From contig MFGN01000011.1 in NCBI GenBank assembly GCA_001780285.1, forward strand, positions 1 to 56,014: a DNA stretch of 56,014 bases, given 5' to 3'. A model generated the notes under the pieces. It was not told the origin of the DNA, did not search any database, and saw only the letters and a list, made by a program, of their open reading frames with translations. The position numbers were made by a program, and so were the translations under genes. Source of the stretch: Candidatus Falkowbacteria bacterium RIFOXYD12_FULL_34_57 (GTDB taxonomy: Bacteria > Patescibacteriota > Patescibacteriia > Patescibacteriales > UBA12075). Shown one piece after another: positions 1-8,751 of the stretch (its first letter is position 1; every line of letters starts with the position of its first letter).

Positions 1-101
1 ATTATTAATTAATTTGAGTTAGATTTTATATGACTCAACCGATAGTAGCAAAGTTAGAAAATAGATGGCTCAATTCGAAGTTATTTTTAAAAATTGTAGG
101 G

Positions 102-143
102 TGTGTTATAATATAAATATATTGTGTTATAATATAAATATAT
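102..143 (+). promoter_or_regulatory. Perfect 21-bp tandem repeat with two TATAAT boxes
   Basis: Two identical 21-bp units lie end to end just upstream of the first gene. Each contains a TATAAT hexamer (107-112 and 128-133), so each could act as a -10 element. No convincing -35 box is visible. The duplication may double the promoter or arise from slippage. Confidence 0.45.
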
Positions 144-160
144 ATAATAAATTAAAAATT

Positions 161-1093
161 ATGAATCAAAAAAAGAAGTATGTCATTTTAATACTGGCAT
201 TCGTTATAATTATTGATATTATTTTGTTCGTTATTTGGTTTCAAAAAAAAGAAAAAAAAAGTACTGGCACGAATACAAAAACCTGTACGGAAAGTCTCCG
301 AAAAATAAATATAAAGCAAATGAATGATAATCAAATCCTAGATGCCTTACTAAACAAAAATAATTCATTATTAAAAGAAAAAAAGAATATCATTGATAAA
401 TATTTTGGTTGTAAAATAAATGATATCAATCAAAATCCCTATATCAATCAACTAGAACAATACATCACAAACAATAACATTAATGATAATTTTAAAAATT
501 ATTTAAATTCAATAAATACCTTGGACAATAAATATGGTATAATAAGCGATAATTATGGAAAAAAATTAGATAATGATACCAGAAATAAACATATCTTATT
601 ATATTTAATGTACGCTTTTACAGATTTAGATTTATTGTGTTCGGGGGAAGTAAAAGATTATTGTATTGAATCATATCAATCTCTGGCTAAACACCCCGAA
701 CTTCAGTTTATGTGTACCAAGCCTTGCGAAATAACAACTACTTTATTAAACAATGAAGAATACTTTAATGCTGTCATACTAAACTTCCATCACTTTCGAC
801 CAGAATATTTACCATTATACCCCATAAAGGATTTAACTAAAAATCCAAATCTTGTAAATAACCCCAAAACATATGAATACCTAGAAAGCTGGAAGGTTGC
901 TTTTGCATATCGTCGGGGTGGTGAAGAGTTGGTACGCAAAATATGTGATGATTTTATTGAAAAAGATGGAAAAGGAACAGATTATTGTAACCTTTATGTA
1001 AACAATCTATTAAACCTGTTAAAAGATTATCAAAAAAATCAAAACGAATGTAATAATTTATTAAATAATCTATCTAATACTATCTGTAAATAA
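161..1093 (+). CDS. Membrane-anchored protein of unknown function
   Basis: I do not recognise the family. The ORF track starts at 65, but I place the start at the ATG at 161 (MNQKKKYV), because the extra N-terminus is translated promoter-repeat sequence. The resulting 310-residue protein has one N-terminal membrane helix (about residues 7-25) followed by a lysine patch, so a single-pass anchor with the C-terminal part outside is likely. The rest is asparagine- and lysine-rich, with several cysteines that could form disulfides outside the cell. A clear intrinsic terminator follows, so it appears to be a single-gene transcript. Confidence 0.6.
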   Translation: MNQKKKYVILILAFVIIIDIILFVIWFQKKEKKSTGTNTKTCTESLRKINIKQMNDNQILDALLNKNNSLLKEKKNIIDKYFGCKINDINQNPYINQLEQYITNNNINDNFKNYLNSINTLDNKYGIISDNYGKKLDNDTRNKHILLYLMYAFTDLDLLCSGEVKDYCIESYQSLAKHPELQFMCTKPCEITTTLLNNEEYFNAVILNFHHFRPEYLPLYPIKDLTKNPNLVNNPKTYEYLESWKVAFAYRRGGEELVRKICDDFIEKDGKGTDYCNLYVNNLLNLLKDYQKNQNECNNLLNNLSNTICK

Positions 1094-1103
1094 ATAAGTA
1101 ATC

Positions 1104-1138
1104 AACCACCGACAAAACAACCGGTGGTTTTGTTTTTG
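1104..1138 (+). terminator. Intrinsic terminator after the first gene
   Basis: Stem AACCACCG / CGGTGGTT with a 10-nt loop is followed by a T-rich tract (TTTTGTTTTTG). It lies 11 bp past the stop codon. Confidence 0.8.
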
Positions 1139-1275
1139 TCGACTAATCGTTAAATAACGGTTTTTGGATTATTATTTATTTAAACTAAAAAATAGTCCCA
1201 AAAATGTAAATTTAGGCTATTTTATTTTTGCTAATTTTAGCCATATTTAAATATTTAATGAAAAATCACAAAAAC

Positions 1276-1304
1276 TTGACTGATCTTAATATTTATGATA
1301 ATAT
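1276..1304 (+). promoter_or_regulatory. Sigma70-type promoter of the metzincin gene
   Basis: TTGACT and TAATAT are separated by 17 bp, about 75 bp upstream of the ATG at 1380. The spacer between genes 1 and 2 (1094-1379) otherwise holds only the terminator and AT-rich sequence. Confidence 0.55.
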
Positions 1305-1379
1305 TATATATTATATTATTTCAAAAATTGAAATTTGGTCTTTAAAATTTAAAATATATAACACAAATGAGGTGATCTT

Positions 1380-2432
1380 ATGAAAAAATTATTTTTTTTA
1401 TCACTGTTCTTGTCTACATTATTCCTTTTTAATGCAACAAACCTGAAAGCTATCGATAACATTCAAATCCAAAACACAAAAAAAAGAGAAATTTGCATCG
1501 GTCTTGCACATGATTCCCAAAAACAAGAAGAATTTCAGGAAGCAATTAAATATGCCAATAATATTCTTGCGAAATATGACATTTTTTTAAAACTAGGGGA
1601 GCTTCAAGAAATAAAATTAGATTATGATTTTAAAATTTCTGATCTGGTATTCGGTATTAAATATTCCTTTGATATCCCACAAGATATTTATTTTGCATGG
1701 ACTTCTAAAAATTACAAAGATTTTGCTATTTATTCTCTGAGTAAATACAGAGTAGCTTTGTTGGACAATGATATAAAAAAAGACGATCTTCATAAAATCA
1801 TTGCTCAGGAAGTTTTAAGAATGGTTGCCGGTGAATCAAGTGAAAGATTTATATACGAAGATAAATATTTCAAAAATATTGATGACAGTAAAATAAAAAA
1901 TAATATTGCGACATCCTTTAAAGATCCGGCTTATAACCTGACTCAAAATTATGATAAACCCAGAATAGTTCATGTAAATGTGGGTCTTGATGGCACAAAT
2001 TTAGAAGATGCTAAAAAATATATGGACGAGCTATCAAAAATTTATCATGAAAAATTTAATATCACCTTTAAAGCAAATTATTATGGATATAAATTACCAA
2101 TATCATGGGATAAAAGTAAAATAATTGGAAATTTCATGAGAAGCGCTAACAAAGAAAGTGATATTTATATCATCCTCAGTAACAATCATGAATTTTTCAC
2201 AAGGCATATTGGAGAGGCCAGTCCTTCCCTGGGTTATGTTTTCGTAGAAGATCGTAAAGAAGATACTTTACAAATATTGTTTCATGAAGTGAATCACTTA
2301 TTCGGAGCAGAACATGTTTATAAACCGGGTGTAATAATGACTCCTTATAGAGAAGATTCTGGCCCAGAAATCAGCAAGAAAAACAAAGAAATAATTTTAG
2401 AAAATAAATTTAAAAGTTGGAAATATTTTTAA
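1380..2432 (+). CDS. Secreted metzincin-like zinc protease with a degenerate duplicate domain
   Basis: The 350-residue protein has a Sec signal peptide (about residues 1-24). Near the C-terminus is HEVNHLFGAEH (H302, E303, H306, G309, H312), an exact match to the metzincin zinc signature HExxHxxGxxH, with a candidate Met-turn methionine near residue 320 (GVIMTPY). The N-terminal half looks like a second copy of the domain: the matching position reads QEVLRMVAGES (Q143-S153), so all three zinc histidines are replaced. Flanking segments also align (DIYFAW / DIYIIL). The likely role is an exported protease with an inactive partner domain; the substrate is unknown. The start is supported by a GAGGTGAT SD and promoter. 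Archaemetzincin-like assignment is possible but the full cysteine pattern is absent. Confidence 0.72.
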   Translation: MKKLFFLSLFLSTLFLFNATNLKAIDNIQIQNTKKREICIGLAHDSQKQEEFQEAIKYANNILAKYDIFLKLGELQEIKLDYDFKISDLVFGIKYSFDIPQDIYFAWTSKNYKDFAIYSLSKYRVALLDNDIKKDDLHKIIAQEVLRMVAGESSERFIYEDKYFKNIDDSKIKNNIATSFKDPAYNLTQNYDKPRIVHVNVGLDGTNLEDAKKYMDELSKIYHEKFNITFKANYYGYKLPISWDKSKIIGNFMRSANKESDIYIILSNNHEFFTRHIGEASPSLGYVFVEDRKEDTLQILFHEVNHLFGAEHVYKPGVIMTPYREDSGPEISKKNKEIILENKFKSWKYF

Positions 2433-2541
2433 GTTTATATTTCTAATTTTGTTAGTTTTACCCCTATTCAACTATTCACAAAAATTAATAGCATTGTTTG
2501 TGACAAAATATATATAATAAAAACTGTTAAAGGAGATGATT

Positions 2542-3156
2542 ATGAAAAAATTAATTATAGCTTTACTCGCCCTTCTTTTGACTTTTATGTTTTCCAGTAT
2601 TACAATTGCTGAAGAAAATATAGAAAAAAATACAATTCAAAATGCTGTTCACGGTCCTCAGATTCCACCTGAAAAAGTACAGGCTTTCAGAGAAAAATTC
2701 ATGGAACTCATGGATGAACTTAAAGAAAAACCCGGTCAGGATTATGTAGAGACCCTAGACGGGCAAAAAGTTGATCTGAGACCTTTTGGAATATATAGTC
2801 AATACGATTGGCAAATCTGTATTCCGGAAAAATTCTATCACTGGAAAAGTGACGTAATAGAAACAACCTCCAAGTGTGAGTCCGGACAATTAGTGCTCCA
2901 TAAAGTAAAAAGATATTGGGCGCCAAGAACAATAGCGTCCGATTATGCCGAAATTCATGGATACGGTTCCCAAAAAGATCTTCATTCCGGATTCGGTGAC
3001 TTTGCCGAAGTGTATGAATCGGGTACCAATAAATTTATGGGGTTCCTGCTCTATGTTGGAAACGGTGAATATTTTATCATGCCCGACTTCAAATACCAAG
3101 CTGAAAGAGAACAGGGCTTTGGTGAAGAAAAAAGGGGGGCTGTCATACCCCTTTAA
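2542..3156 (+). CDS. Secreted protein of unknown function
   Basis: The track starts at 2536, but AGGAG at 2531-2535 overlaps that ATG. The ATG at 2542 (MKKLIIALL) sits 6 bp after the SD and is the better start. The 204-residue product has a clear signal peptide (cleavage probably after about residue 23) and a compact, aromatic-rich mature domain with two cysteines (ICIPEKF, SKCESG). No family recognised. A strong terminator follows directly. Confidence 0.65.
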   Translation: MKKLIIALLALLLTFMFSSITIAEENIEKNTIQNAVHGPQIPPEKVQAFREKFMELMDELKEKPGQDYVETLDGQKVDLRPFGIYSQYDWQICIPEKFYHWKSDVIETTSKCESGQLVLHKVKRYWAPRTIASDYAEIHGYGSQKDLHSGFGDFAEVYESGTNKFMGFLLYVGNGEYFIMPDFKYQAEREQGFGEEKRGAVIPL

Positions 3157-3166
3157 AAAACAAAAT

Positions 3167-3195
3167 AGGCAACCAAATCATTGGTTGCCTTTTTC
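3167..3195 (+). terminator. Intrinsic terminator
   Basis: Stem AGGCAACCAA / TTGGTTGCCT with a 4-nt loop and a TTTTT tail, 10 bp after the stop of the secreted protein. On the other strand it lies just beyond the 3' end of the carbamoyltransferase gene and may serve both. Confidence 0.85.
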
Positions 3196-3243
3196 TATTT
3201 TTGGTTTTTTAGTTCTTAAAAGATATTTATATACTTTTAAATC

Positions 3244-4956
3244 TTAGATTGTTAAGTAGTTCTTAATATCTACTTTATCTTTTTTTATATATAAATATCC
3301 ATCACTCCAAACATAATTAACCATACCCCATTTGGTTGCTGATTTAATATCCGGAAAAAATCCTTTACCAAGATAATTAGCGCTAGTATTGCACAAAACA
3401 GGAATTCCACTTAGTTTTTCATATTCATCTAACAGTTTATAAATATTTTTATTTTCTTTTTTGTTTACGGTTTGCAATCTAGCTGTTCCATCCAAATGTA
3501 TAACTGCAGGAATTTTATTTTTCCATTCTTTTTTTACTTGATGATTAAATAACATATAAGGATCTTTCAGGCCTGGATCAAAAATATACTTAGCTCGATC
3601 TTCCTTGCAAATTGGAGAAATCGGACGATAGCCCTCTCTTCTTTTAATGTTGTTTAAAATATCCTTCATTTTATGAGTGATGGCAGGAGCAACGATACTT
3701 CTATTACCTAAAGCTCTCGGGCCCAATTCACTTTTCCCTTGTAATATCACAACTGGTTCATTTTCTTTATAGAGTATTTTAGCCAAACAATTAATTGGAC
3801 ATTTTTCTTTTATCCAGCCCGGAACTGGTTTGTTTTTTATTATATTAGGTCCACTAAACACACTCCAGTCTAAGTAAAGACTCTTCATTCCACAACATGC
3901 CATACCAATAGCACTTCCAGAATCATTTGTGAAGGGTGGCACATACACTTTATCAAACAAGCCACTTTCACGAATTGCTGAATTCCACTTAATATTCAAA
4001 GCACTTCCACCAACGAAGCATAAATTACGATTATTGGAATTAAATTTTAAAATTTTACTTTTTAGTTCTTTTAATAATAATTGTTCAATAAAATTATGAA
4101 AAGTACATAAAACATCTTCTGTTTTATAACTATCCTTGATAATTCTTTTCTTAAATTCATGTGAAAAAAATTTTGTGGATTCGTATGAAAAAAATTTCGT
4201 AGACCCCATTAAATAAAAATAATTAATATAAATATCACTAAATATTTTAAACAGTTCTTCAGAATTTTTACCCAATGCGATATATGCCATTACTTTACCT
4301 GGTACCGAAAGGTTGTCATGTAGAATCTCGGGGTTAATTTTAAATTGTTCAAAATGATGAGCAAAAACATAATAAATCCTTCCATATAAAAAAAACAATG
4401 CGCCTAAATTTAAAATTTTACGTCTTTTAGCATCAAAAAAATATAATCTAGGATAAGTACCTCCGTCCCAGACTAACACATATGAACTTTCTTCTTTTTT
4501 AGAAAATAGACTACTTGTATATGCGCCCATTATATGACCAGCTAAATGATAAAAACTTGAATAATTATATTCTTTGTTGGCAATCATTAATCCGGTATAT
4601 TTCTTTTCTCTCAAAATATTTTCATTATTTTTTTGTTCATTGTAACCAGCCAGTTTTATTTTATAATTTAAACCATCGCTACTAAATTTTAATCCATTAC
4701 AGGCTTCGTTATTATTACGAATTTTATTGTTCTGATCCCATGCGCAGTCTCCGAAACCATCAATTATGAATTTATCAACATCTGATACATTATACCCCCT
4801 ATCTTCTAGTATGTTTACTATTAAATTTGTATCTATAATTTTTGAAAAACGCGGATTGTTCTCTATTTTCTCCACTTCAATAGAAAACAACAACTTATTG
4901 TCTTTTACTAAAGCTATTGCTCCGTCATGAGTAAATTTTAGTCCGCAAATTAACAT
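3244..4956 (-). CDS. NodU/CmcH-type carbamoyltransferase
   Basis: The protein has the two-domain layout of O-carbamoyltransferases. The N-terminal ASKHA-like part (GLKFTHDGAIALV, then a HLAGHIMGAY metal-site-like region and VLVWDGG) is followed by VGGSALNIKWN and the C-terminal domain (GKSELGPRALGNRSI, YRPISPICKED). The family transfers the carbamoyl group of carbamoyl phosphate to a hydroxyl of a sugar or natural product. The acceptor here is unknown. I chose the ATG at 4956 (MLICGLKF) over GTG 4962. It is the last gene of the minus-strand panD-to-NodU cluster, so it may decorate a molecule made or imported by the other genes. About 570 residues is normal for the family. Confidence 0.87.
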   Translation of the reverse strand: MLICGLKFTHDGAIALVKDNKLLFSIEVEKIENNPRFSKIIDTNLIVNILEDRGYNVSDVDKFIIDGFGDCAWDQNNKIRNNNEACNGLKFSSDGLNYKIKLAGYNEQKNNENILREKKYTGLMIANKEYNYSSFYHLAGHIMGAYTSSLFSKKEESSYVLVWDGGTYPRLYFFDAKRRKILNLGALFFLYGRIYYVFAHHFEQFKINPEILHDNLSVPGKVMAYIALGKNSEELFKIFSDIYINYFYLMGSTKFFSYESTKFFSHEFKKRIIKDSYKTEDVLCTFHNFIEQLLLKELKSKILKFNSNNRNLCFVGGSALNIKWNSAIRESGLFDKVYVPPFTNDSGSAIGMACCGMKSLYLDWSVFSGPNIIKNKPVPGWIKEKCPINCLAKILYKENEPVVILQGKSELGPRALGNRSIVAPAITHKMKDILNNIKRREGYRPISPICKEDRAKYIFDPGLKDPYMLFNHQVKKEWKNKIPAVIHLDGTARLQTVNKKENKNIYKLLDEYEKLSGIPVLCNTSANYLGKGFFPDIKSATKWGMVNYVWSDGYLYIKKDKVDIKNYLTI

Positions 4957-5016
4957 AAACACATTATTTATTGATTCTTTATTTTAAAAAATCACAAATA
5001 ATTATAAGATTATCTT

Positions 5017-6267
5017 TTATCTAAAATAACCTAACAATCTTAAATTTTCTTTTATTTTTTTTTCATCTTCTTCAGGAAACTCACTTATACATTGATTATC
5101 TTGTAAATACTGAGCTAATTCCTCTCTAAGCTGCTTAGAATTTATTTGAGAAATTATATTATTTTTTTCTTCTGGATCTACTTCTAAATCATAATACTCT
5201 TCTTCGCCTATTGTTGAATTTCTAATATATTTGAATTTATCCGTCCTTAAAGATTGAAGGGCACCCCTTCCTCTTGGTTCAAATAAGTCTTCCGAATAAA
5301 CCAATTTATTTTTTGCGCTACCGCTATTAATTACCGGCAATAAACTCTCTCCATCAAAATTTTCTTCTGTTGTTGGAATACCCGCTAATTCCAATAGCGT
5401 GGGGACCAAATCAACTGACCTTACCATCCCCTTAATTCTTTTATTTTTGGGTAATCCTCCTCCTACTATAATCATAACTACCCTTAAATCACAATCATAC
5501 ATTGTTGTGTGTTGGGGGTATGTTTTTCTACCATCACGCCAGGGAATAGGATCTACTTCATGTTCTCCTAAATTTGTACCATGATCACTCATGATAACAA
5601 TAATGGTATTATCTCTTATGCCCAAATCTTCTAGTGTTATCAAGAGTCTATTTATCACCTCTTTATCGGCCAATTTTATCTTAGCGTCATAATAACCATG
5701 ATCCGATAGTTCATTTTCTTTTATTAGGCCTTTTTGTAATAATTCATGTTCTGAATTTTCATGAGTTTCATAAAGATGCCCCCAAAGAAAGAATGGCTGA
5801 CTTTTATTTTCTTTCAACCAAGAAAAAAAATCATCCGGCCACCAATATCCCTCATAAAAAATCTTATCCGTTCCATCATCATAATCAAGATGACTCCAAC
5901 TTGTTTCCTTGATACACTCATGCCAAAAATCAAAACCATTACTATATTGATGCTTACTAGACAATAATCCATTTCCCACAAAACCAGCCGTCATATAATT
6001 ATTTTTCTTTAAAATTGTAGCAATGGTTGAAGTGTGTAATTTACAAAATGGGTTTCTCATACCATGTTTATTGGGATATTTCCCAGTAATAACAGAACCC
6101 ATAGCAATTGGGGTAAAATCAGAACTACTAATACATGTTTCAAACAAAACACCTTCTCTAGCTATTTTATCAATAGCCGGGGTTTTATTTTTTTTATACC
6201 CATAACAACTCAGATGATCAGGGCGGACTTCGTCTAAACTGATAATAATAATATTTTGCTCTTTCAT
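5017..6267 (-). CDS. Alkaline phosphatase/sulfatase superfamily enzyme 1
   Basis: A cytoplasmic-looking hydrolase of the sulfatase fold (416 residues): IIIISLDEVRPDHLSCYGY near the N-terminus gives the first metal Asp, MSDHGTNLGEHE carries the second metal pair, and SVDLVPTLLELAGI is a typical late motif. The place where sulfatases carry the formylglycine signature C/S-x-P-x-R reads DFTPIAMGSVITG, so the Cys/Ser is absent. Genuine sulfatase activity is therefore doubtful; a phosphatase, phosphodiesterase or transferase using the neighbouring Thr is an alternative. No signal peptide is visible. It lies between the ABC transporter genes and the carbamoyltransferase on the same strand. Confidence 0.8.
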   Translation of the reverse strand: MKEQNIIIISLDEVRPDHLSCYGYKKNKTPAIDKIAREGVLFETCISSSDFTPIAMGSVITGKYPNKHGMRNPFCKLHTSTIATILKKNNYMTAGFVGNGLLSSKHQYSNGFDFWHECIKETSWSHLDYDDGTDKIFYEGYWWPDDFFSWLKENKSQPFFLWGHLYETHENSEHELLQKGLIKENELSDHGYYDAKIKLADKEVINRLLITLEDLGIRDNTIIVIMSDHGTNLGEHEVDPIPWRDGRKTYPQHTTMYDCDLRVVMIIVGGGLPKNKRIKGMVRSVDLVPTLLELAGIPTTEENFDGESLLPVINSGSAKNKLVYSEDLFEPRGRGALQSLRTDKFKYIRNSTIGEEEYYDLEVDPEEKNNIISQINSKQLREELAQYLQDNQCISEFPEEDEKKIKENLRLLGYFR

Positions 6268-6378
6268 ATAAAGTGTTATAAAAATTATTATAATAAATTA
6301 ATAACACTTTGTCCAACATTTTATTCAATAATAAAAAAACGTTAAATTCAATATTTAACGCTTTTATTTGTTTTATAA

Positions 6379-6972
6379 CTATAATTTTACTTCTCTTTGT
6401 GCTAAAACATCTAAATCTCTTGAATCATGTGTTATTACCATGATTGTTGTTTTTGTTTTTATCCATATTTCTTTTAAGTCTTGATATAAAGATAATTTTG
6501 ATTTTGTATCTAAAAAAGAAAATGATTCATCAAATATCAAAAGCTTTGGATTAACAGCTAACGCTCTCGCAATTGACAATCTTCTTTTCATCCCTCCCGA
6601 CAACTGACTTGGATATAATTTTTCACACCCATTCAATTTTACTAACTTAATTAAATCCTCAACATTCCTTGAATTATCACCTCTTAAGGCAAAACTTATT
6701 TGATCTTTTACATTTTGCCAAGGAAATAAATCATTTTCTTGATTTACTAAAAAAATATTTCTACTTGGTTTTCCGGTAACTATCTCCTGGTTTAAAATCA
6801 CGCTACCGAGCCATGGTTGAATATATCCGGAAATAATTCTAGCCAATGTAGATTTACCACAACCCGAGGGACCAGTTAATCCAATACATTCCCCCTGTTT
6901 GATATCAAATGAAATATCCCTTAAAAGTGGTTTGTTGTTGTAACCATAATTTATATTTTTTATACTAATCAT
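6379..6972 (-). CDS. ABC transporter ATPase, SsuB/TauB type
   Basis: A short (about 197 residue) nucleotide-binding subunit with Walker A GPSGCGKST, signature LSGGMKRR and Walker B LLIFDES. It should energise import together with the adjacent permease and binding protein. The ATG at 6972 is preferred to GTG 6981 because AGGTG lies 7 bp upstream of it. The gene overlaps the permease gene by 8 bp, suggesting translational coupling. Family members use nitrate, sulfonate, taurine or pyrimidine substrates; the sequence does not decide which. Confidence 0.88.
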   Translation of the reverse strand: MISIKNINYGYNNKPLLRDISFDIKQGECIGLTGPSGCGKSTLARIISGYIQPWLGSVILNQEIVTGKPSRNIFLVNQENDLFPWQNVKDQISFALRGDNSRNVEDLIKLVKLNGCEKLYPSQLSGGMKRRLSIARALAVNPKLLIFDESFSFLDTKSKLSLYQDLKEIWIKTKTTIMVITHDSRDLDVLAQREVKL

Positions 6973-7603
6973 TGTTTTCACCTAAATCGTGCCATGGAAT
7001 TATTAATCTTTTAAAAAAACAAACTAATTCACTTAAGAAAAAACCAATTATTCCGATTATTATCATATTCAACACAGTTAGACCAAATTGCAAATTTAGT
7101 GTATATAATTCAATAGCATAACCTAGTCCGTTTTCTCCGCTAAGCATTTCTGCGGCAATTACAGACATCCATCCCATTCCAACTCCAACTTGAATCCCAA
7201 CAAAAATCTGCGGTAATGCGGATTTAAAAATTACATGATATGCGTAATTCCATATGCTAAGCTCCATTGACCTCGCGGTATTTTTATATGTTTCAGGTAT
7301 ATCCCTTATTCCGCTATAGGTATTAATAAAAATTGGTGGAAATGCACCAATAAACACAATAAAGTAAGCCGAAAACTCATTAATGCCTAAAAACAATATC
7401 ACAATTGGCACCCATCCAATTGGTGGCGGAAATCTTGGAAATTCAAAAATAAAATTAACAATTTTATTGTTCTTTATTTTTTTTGGCAAAAAATTTCGCG
7501 CGATTCCAAGTAGCACACCAATTATTATTGCAATTGTTGTACCCACCAAAACTCTTTGGATGCTAAATATGCAATCAATAAATGTTTGTAAAACTAAATC
7601 CAT
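6965..7603 (-). CDS. ABC transporter permease, SsuC/TauC type
   Basis: A BPD_transp_1-family inner-membrane subunit of about 212 residues with five to six hydrophobic helices and the cytoplasmic EAA-type loop around SMELSIWNYAYHVIFKSALPQ. The track start at 7615 abuts its own SD-like AAAGGA, so MDLVLQ at 7603, preceded by GGTGAG, is more plausible. It pairs with the ATPase and the lipoprotein encoded just upstream. Confidence 0.85.
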   Translation of the reverse strand: MDLVLQTFIDCIFSIQRVLVGTTIAIIIGVLLGIARNFLPKKIKNNKIVNFIFEFPRFPPPIGWVPIVILFLGINEFSAYFIVFIGAFPPIFINTYSGIRDIPETYKNTARSMELSIWNYAYHVIFKSALPQIFVGIQVGVGMGWMSVIAAEMLSGENGLGYAIELYTLNLQFGLTVLNMIIIGIIGFFLSELVCFFKRLIIPWHDLGENND

Positions 7604-7627
7604 CGCGCTCACCATTCCTTTACTTTT

Positions 7628-8635
7628 TTATTTTATATCCTTAACATATATATTGTTTACAAATTCTTTCATATTAACCCTTTTTCCAATTTTAGTCTCT
7701 ATAAAATCTGCTGCTCTTTGCATGATTTCAAAATCTTCTTCAATAAAATATACTCTCATCTTTGCCCTGTCTTCAACTTTAATATTTGGTTCAATAGAGG
7801 CTGCAATATTACAAGCATTTTGATCAATATCGTTCAATCTTGATTCTTGCATAAACCATTTGTTGGCCTGTTCAACATTCTTCCTGTAATAATCATAAGC
7901 ATCAAATATAGATTGCATCATTTTTTCTGCGACCTTGGGGTTCTTTTTAATAAAATCATTATTCATCAGAACCAAAGAGCAAACCTTTCCAACATCAAGA
8001 ACCTTTACATATCTTCTAGATTCAAATATTGCCGGGGTAGGATCAAAGCCGCTTAATGCATCAAACTGATCCCATTTTATTTTGTCTTTATTTAAAACAA
8101 CCAAGGCTCCCTGATTTCTGATGTCAATGTTTATAATTTTCACATCTTTTTTAGGATCCAAACCATTTCTTATTAAAGCCTCATTAGTAACTCTTTCAGC
8201 TGCGGCCCCAATTGGAATTCCAATAGTTTTATCTTTTAATTCTTTTATTGTGTTTATTGAAGAATTAATAGGAACATATGTGGATGTTCTATTATACATT
8301 AATCTACCAATCCCAATCCATCCTTTATCTTTTGAGAATAAAGCGGCAGCTGGCTGGTCTGCGGTTAACACCACATCTATCTCACCACCAAGGGCGGCAG
8401 CATTGAGTTCCGGACCATATGTTCTACCCACAAATTCAGCCTCTAAACCATTTTTCTTAAGAATATCTGTGTGCTTTAAAATCTGTACAATTTGCCCCTG
8501 GGTAGCCCATGGAACTTGCCATCCAATTCTTATTTTGGTTTGTTTTGTGTAATCAATGCTGGTACAAGCAACATTAGTAAAAATGAAGCTACAAACAAGA
8601 ATAACAATAAATAATAAGTTTTTTTGTTTCATCAT
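7628..8635 (-). CDS. Substrate-binding lipoprotein, NMT1/SsuA-like
   Basis: A lipoprotein signal peptide ends in a lipobox (TNVAC, Cys about residue 24), so the mature protein is probably membrane-tethered outside the cell. The body (KIRIGWQVPWATQGQIV, ADQPAAALFSKDKGWIGIG, GIPIGAAAERVTNEAL) matches periplasmic binding proteins of the NMT1/sulfonate/taurine type. Members bind sulfonates, nitrate or thiamine-pyrimidine precursors. A GGGGGAG SD lies upstream. It is the first gene of the transporter block in a cluster that also holds two alkaline-phosphatase-superfamily enzymes. Confidence 0.85.
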   Translation of the reverse strand: MMKQKNLLFIVILVCSFIFTNVACTSIDYTKQTKIRIGWQVPWATQGQIVQILKHTDILKKNGLEAEFVGRTYGPELNAAALGGEIDVVLTADQPAAALFSKDKGWIGIGRLMYNRTSTYVPINSSINTIKELKDKTIGIPIGAAAERVTNEALIRNGLDPKKDVKIINIDIRNQGALVVLNKDKIKWDQFDALSGFDPTPAIFESRRYVKVLDVGKVCSLVLMNNDFIKKNPKVAEKMMQSIFDAYDYYRKNVEQANKWFMQESRLNDIDQNACNIAASIEPNIKVEDRAKMRVYFIEEDFEIMQRAADFIETKIGKRVNMKEFVNNIYVKDIK

Positions 8636-8751
8636 AACAAAAACTCTCCCCCTGATTTGGTTTTAGTTGTTAATGTACGGTTAAATAATTATATTATTTT
8701 AATACATTTTAATTAAAATTAAACATATTGTCAAATATGTAACAAATATTG

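Noticed and set aside
2720-3247. Overlapping ORFs around the secreted protein at 2542
   Set aside because: Shadows in other frames; the true gene has SD, signal peptide and terminator.
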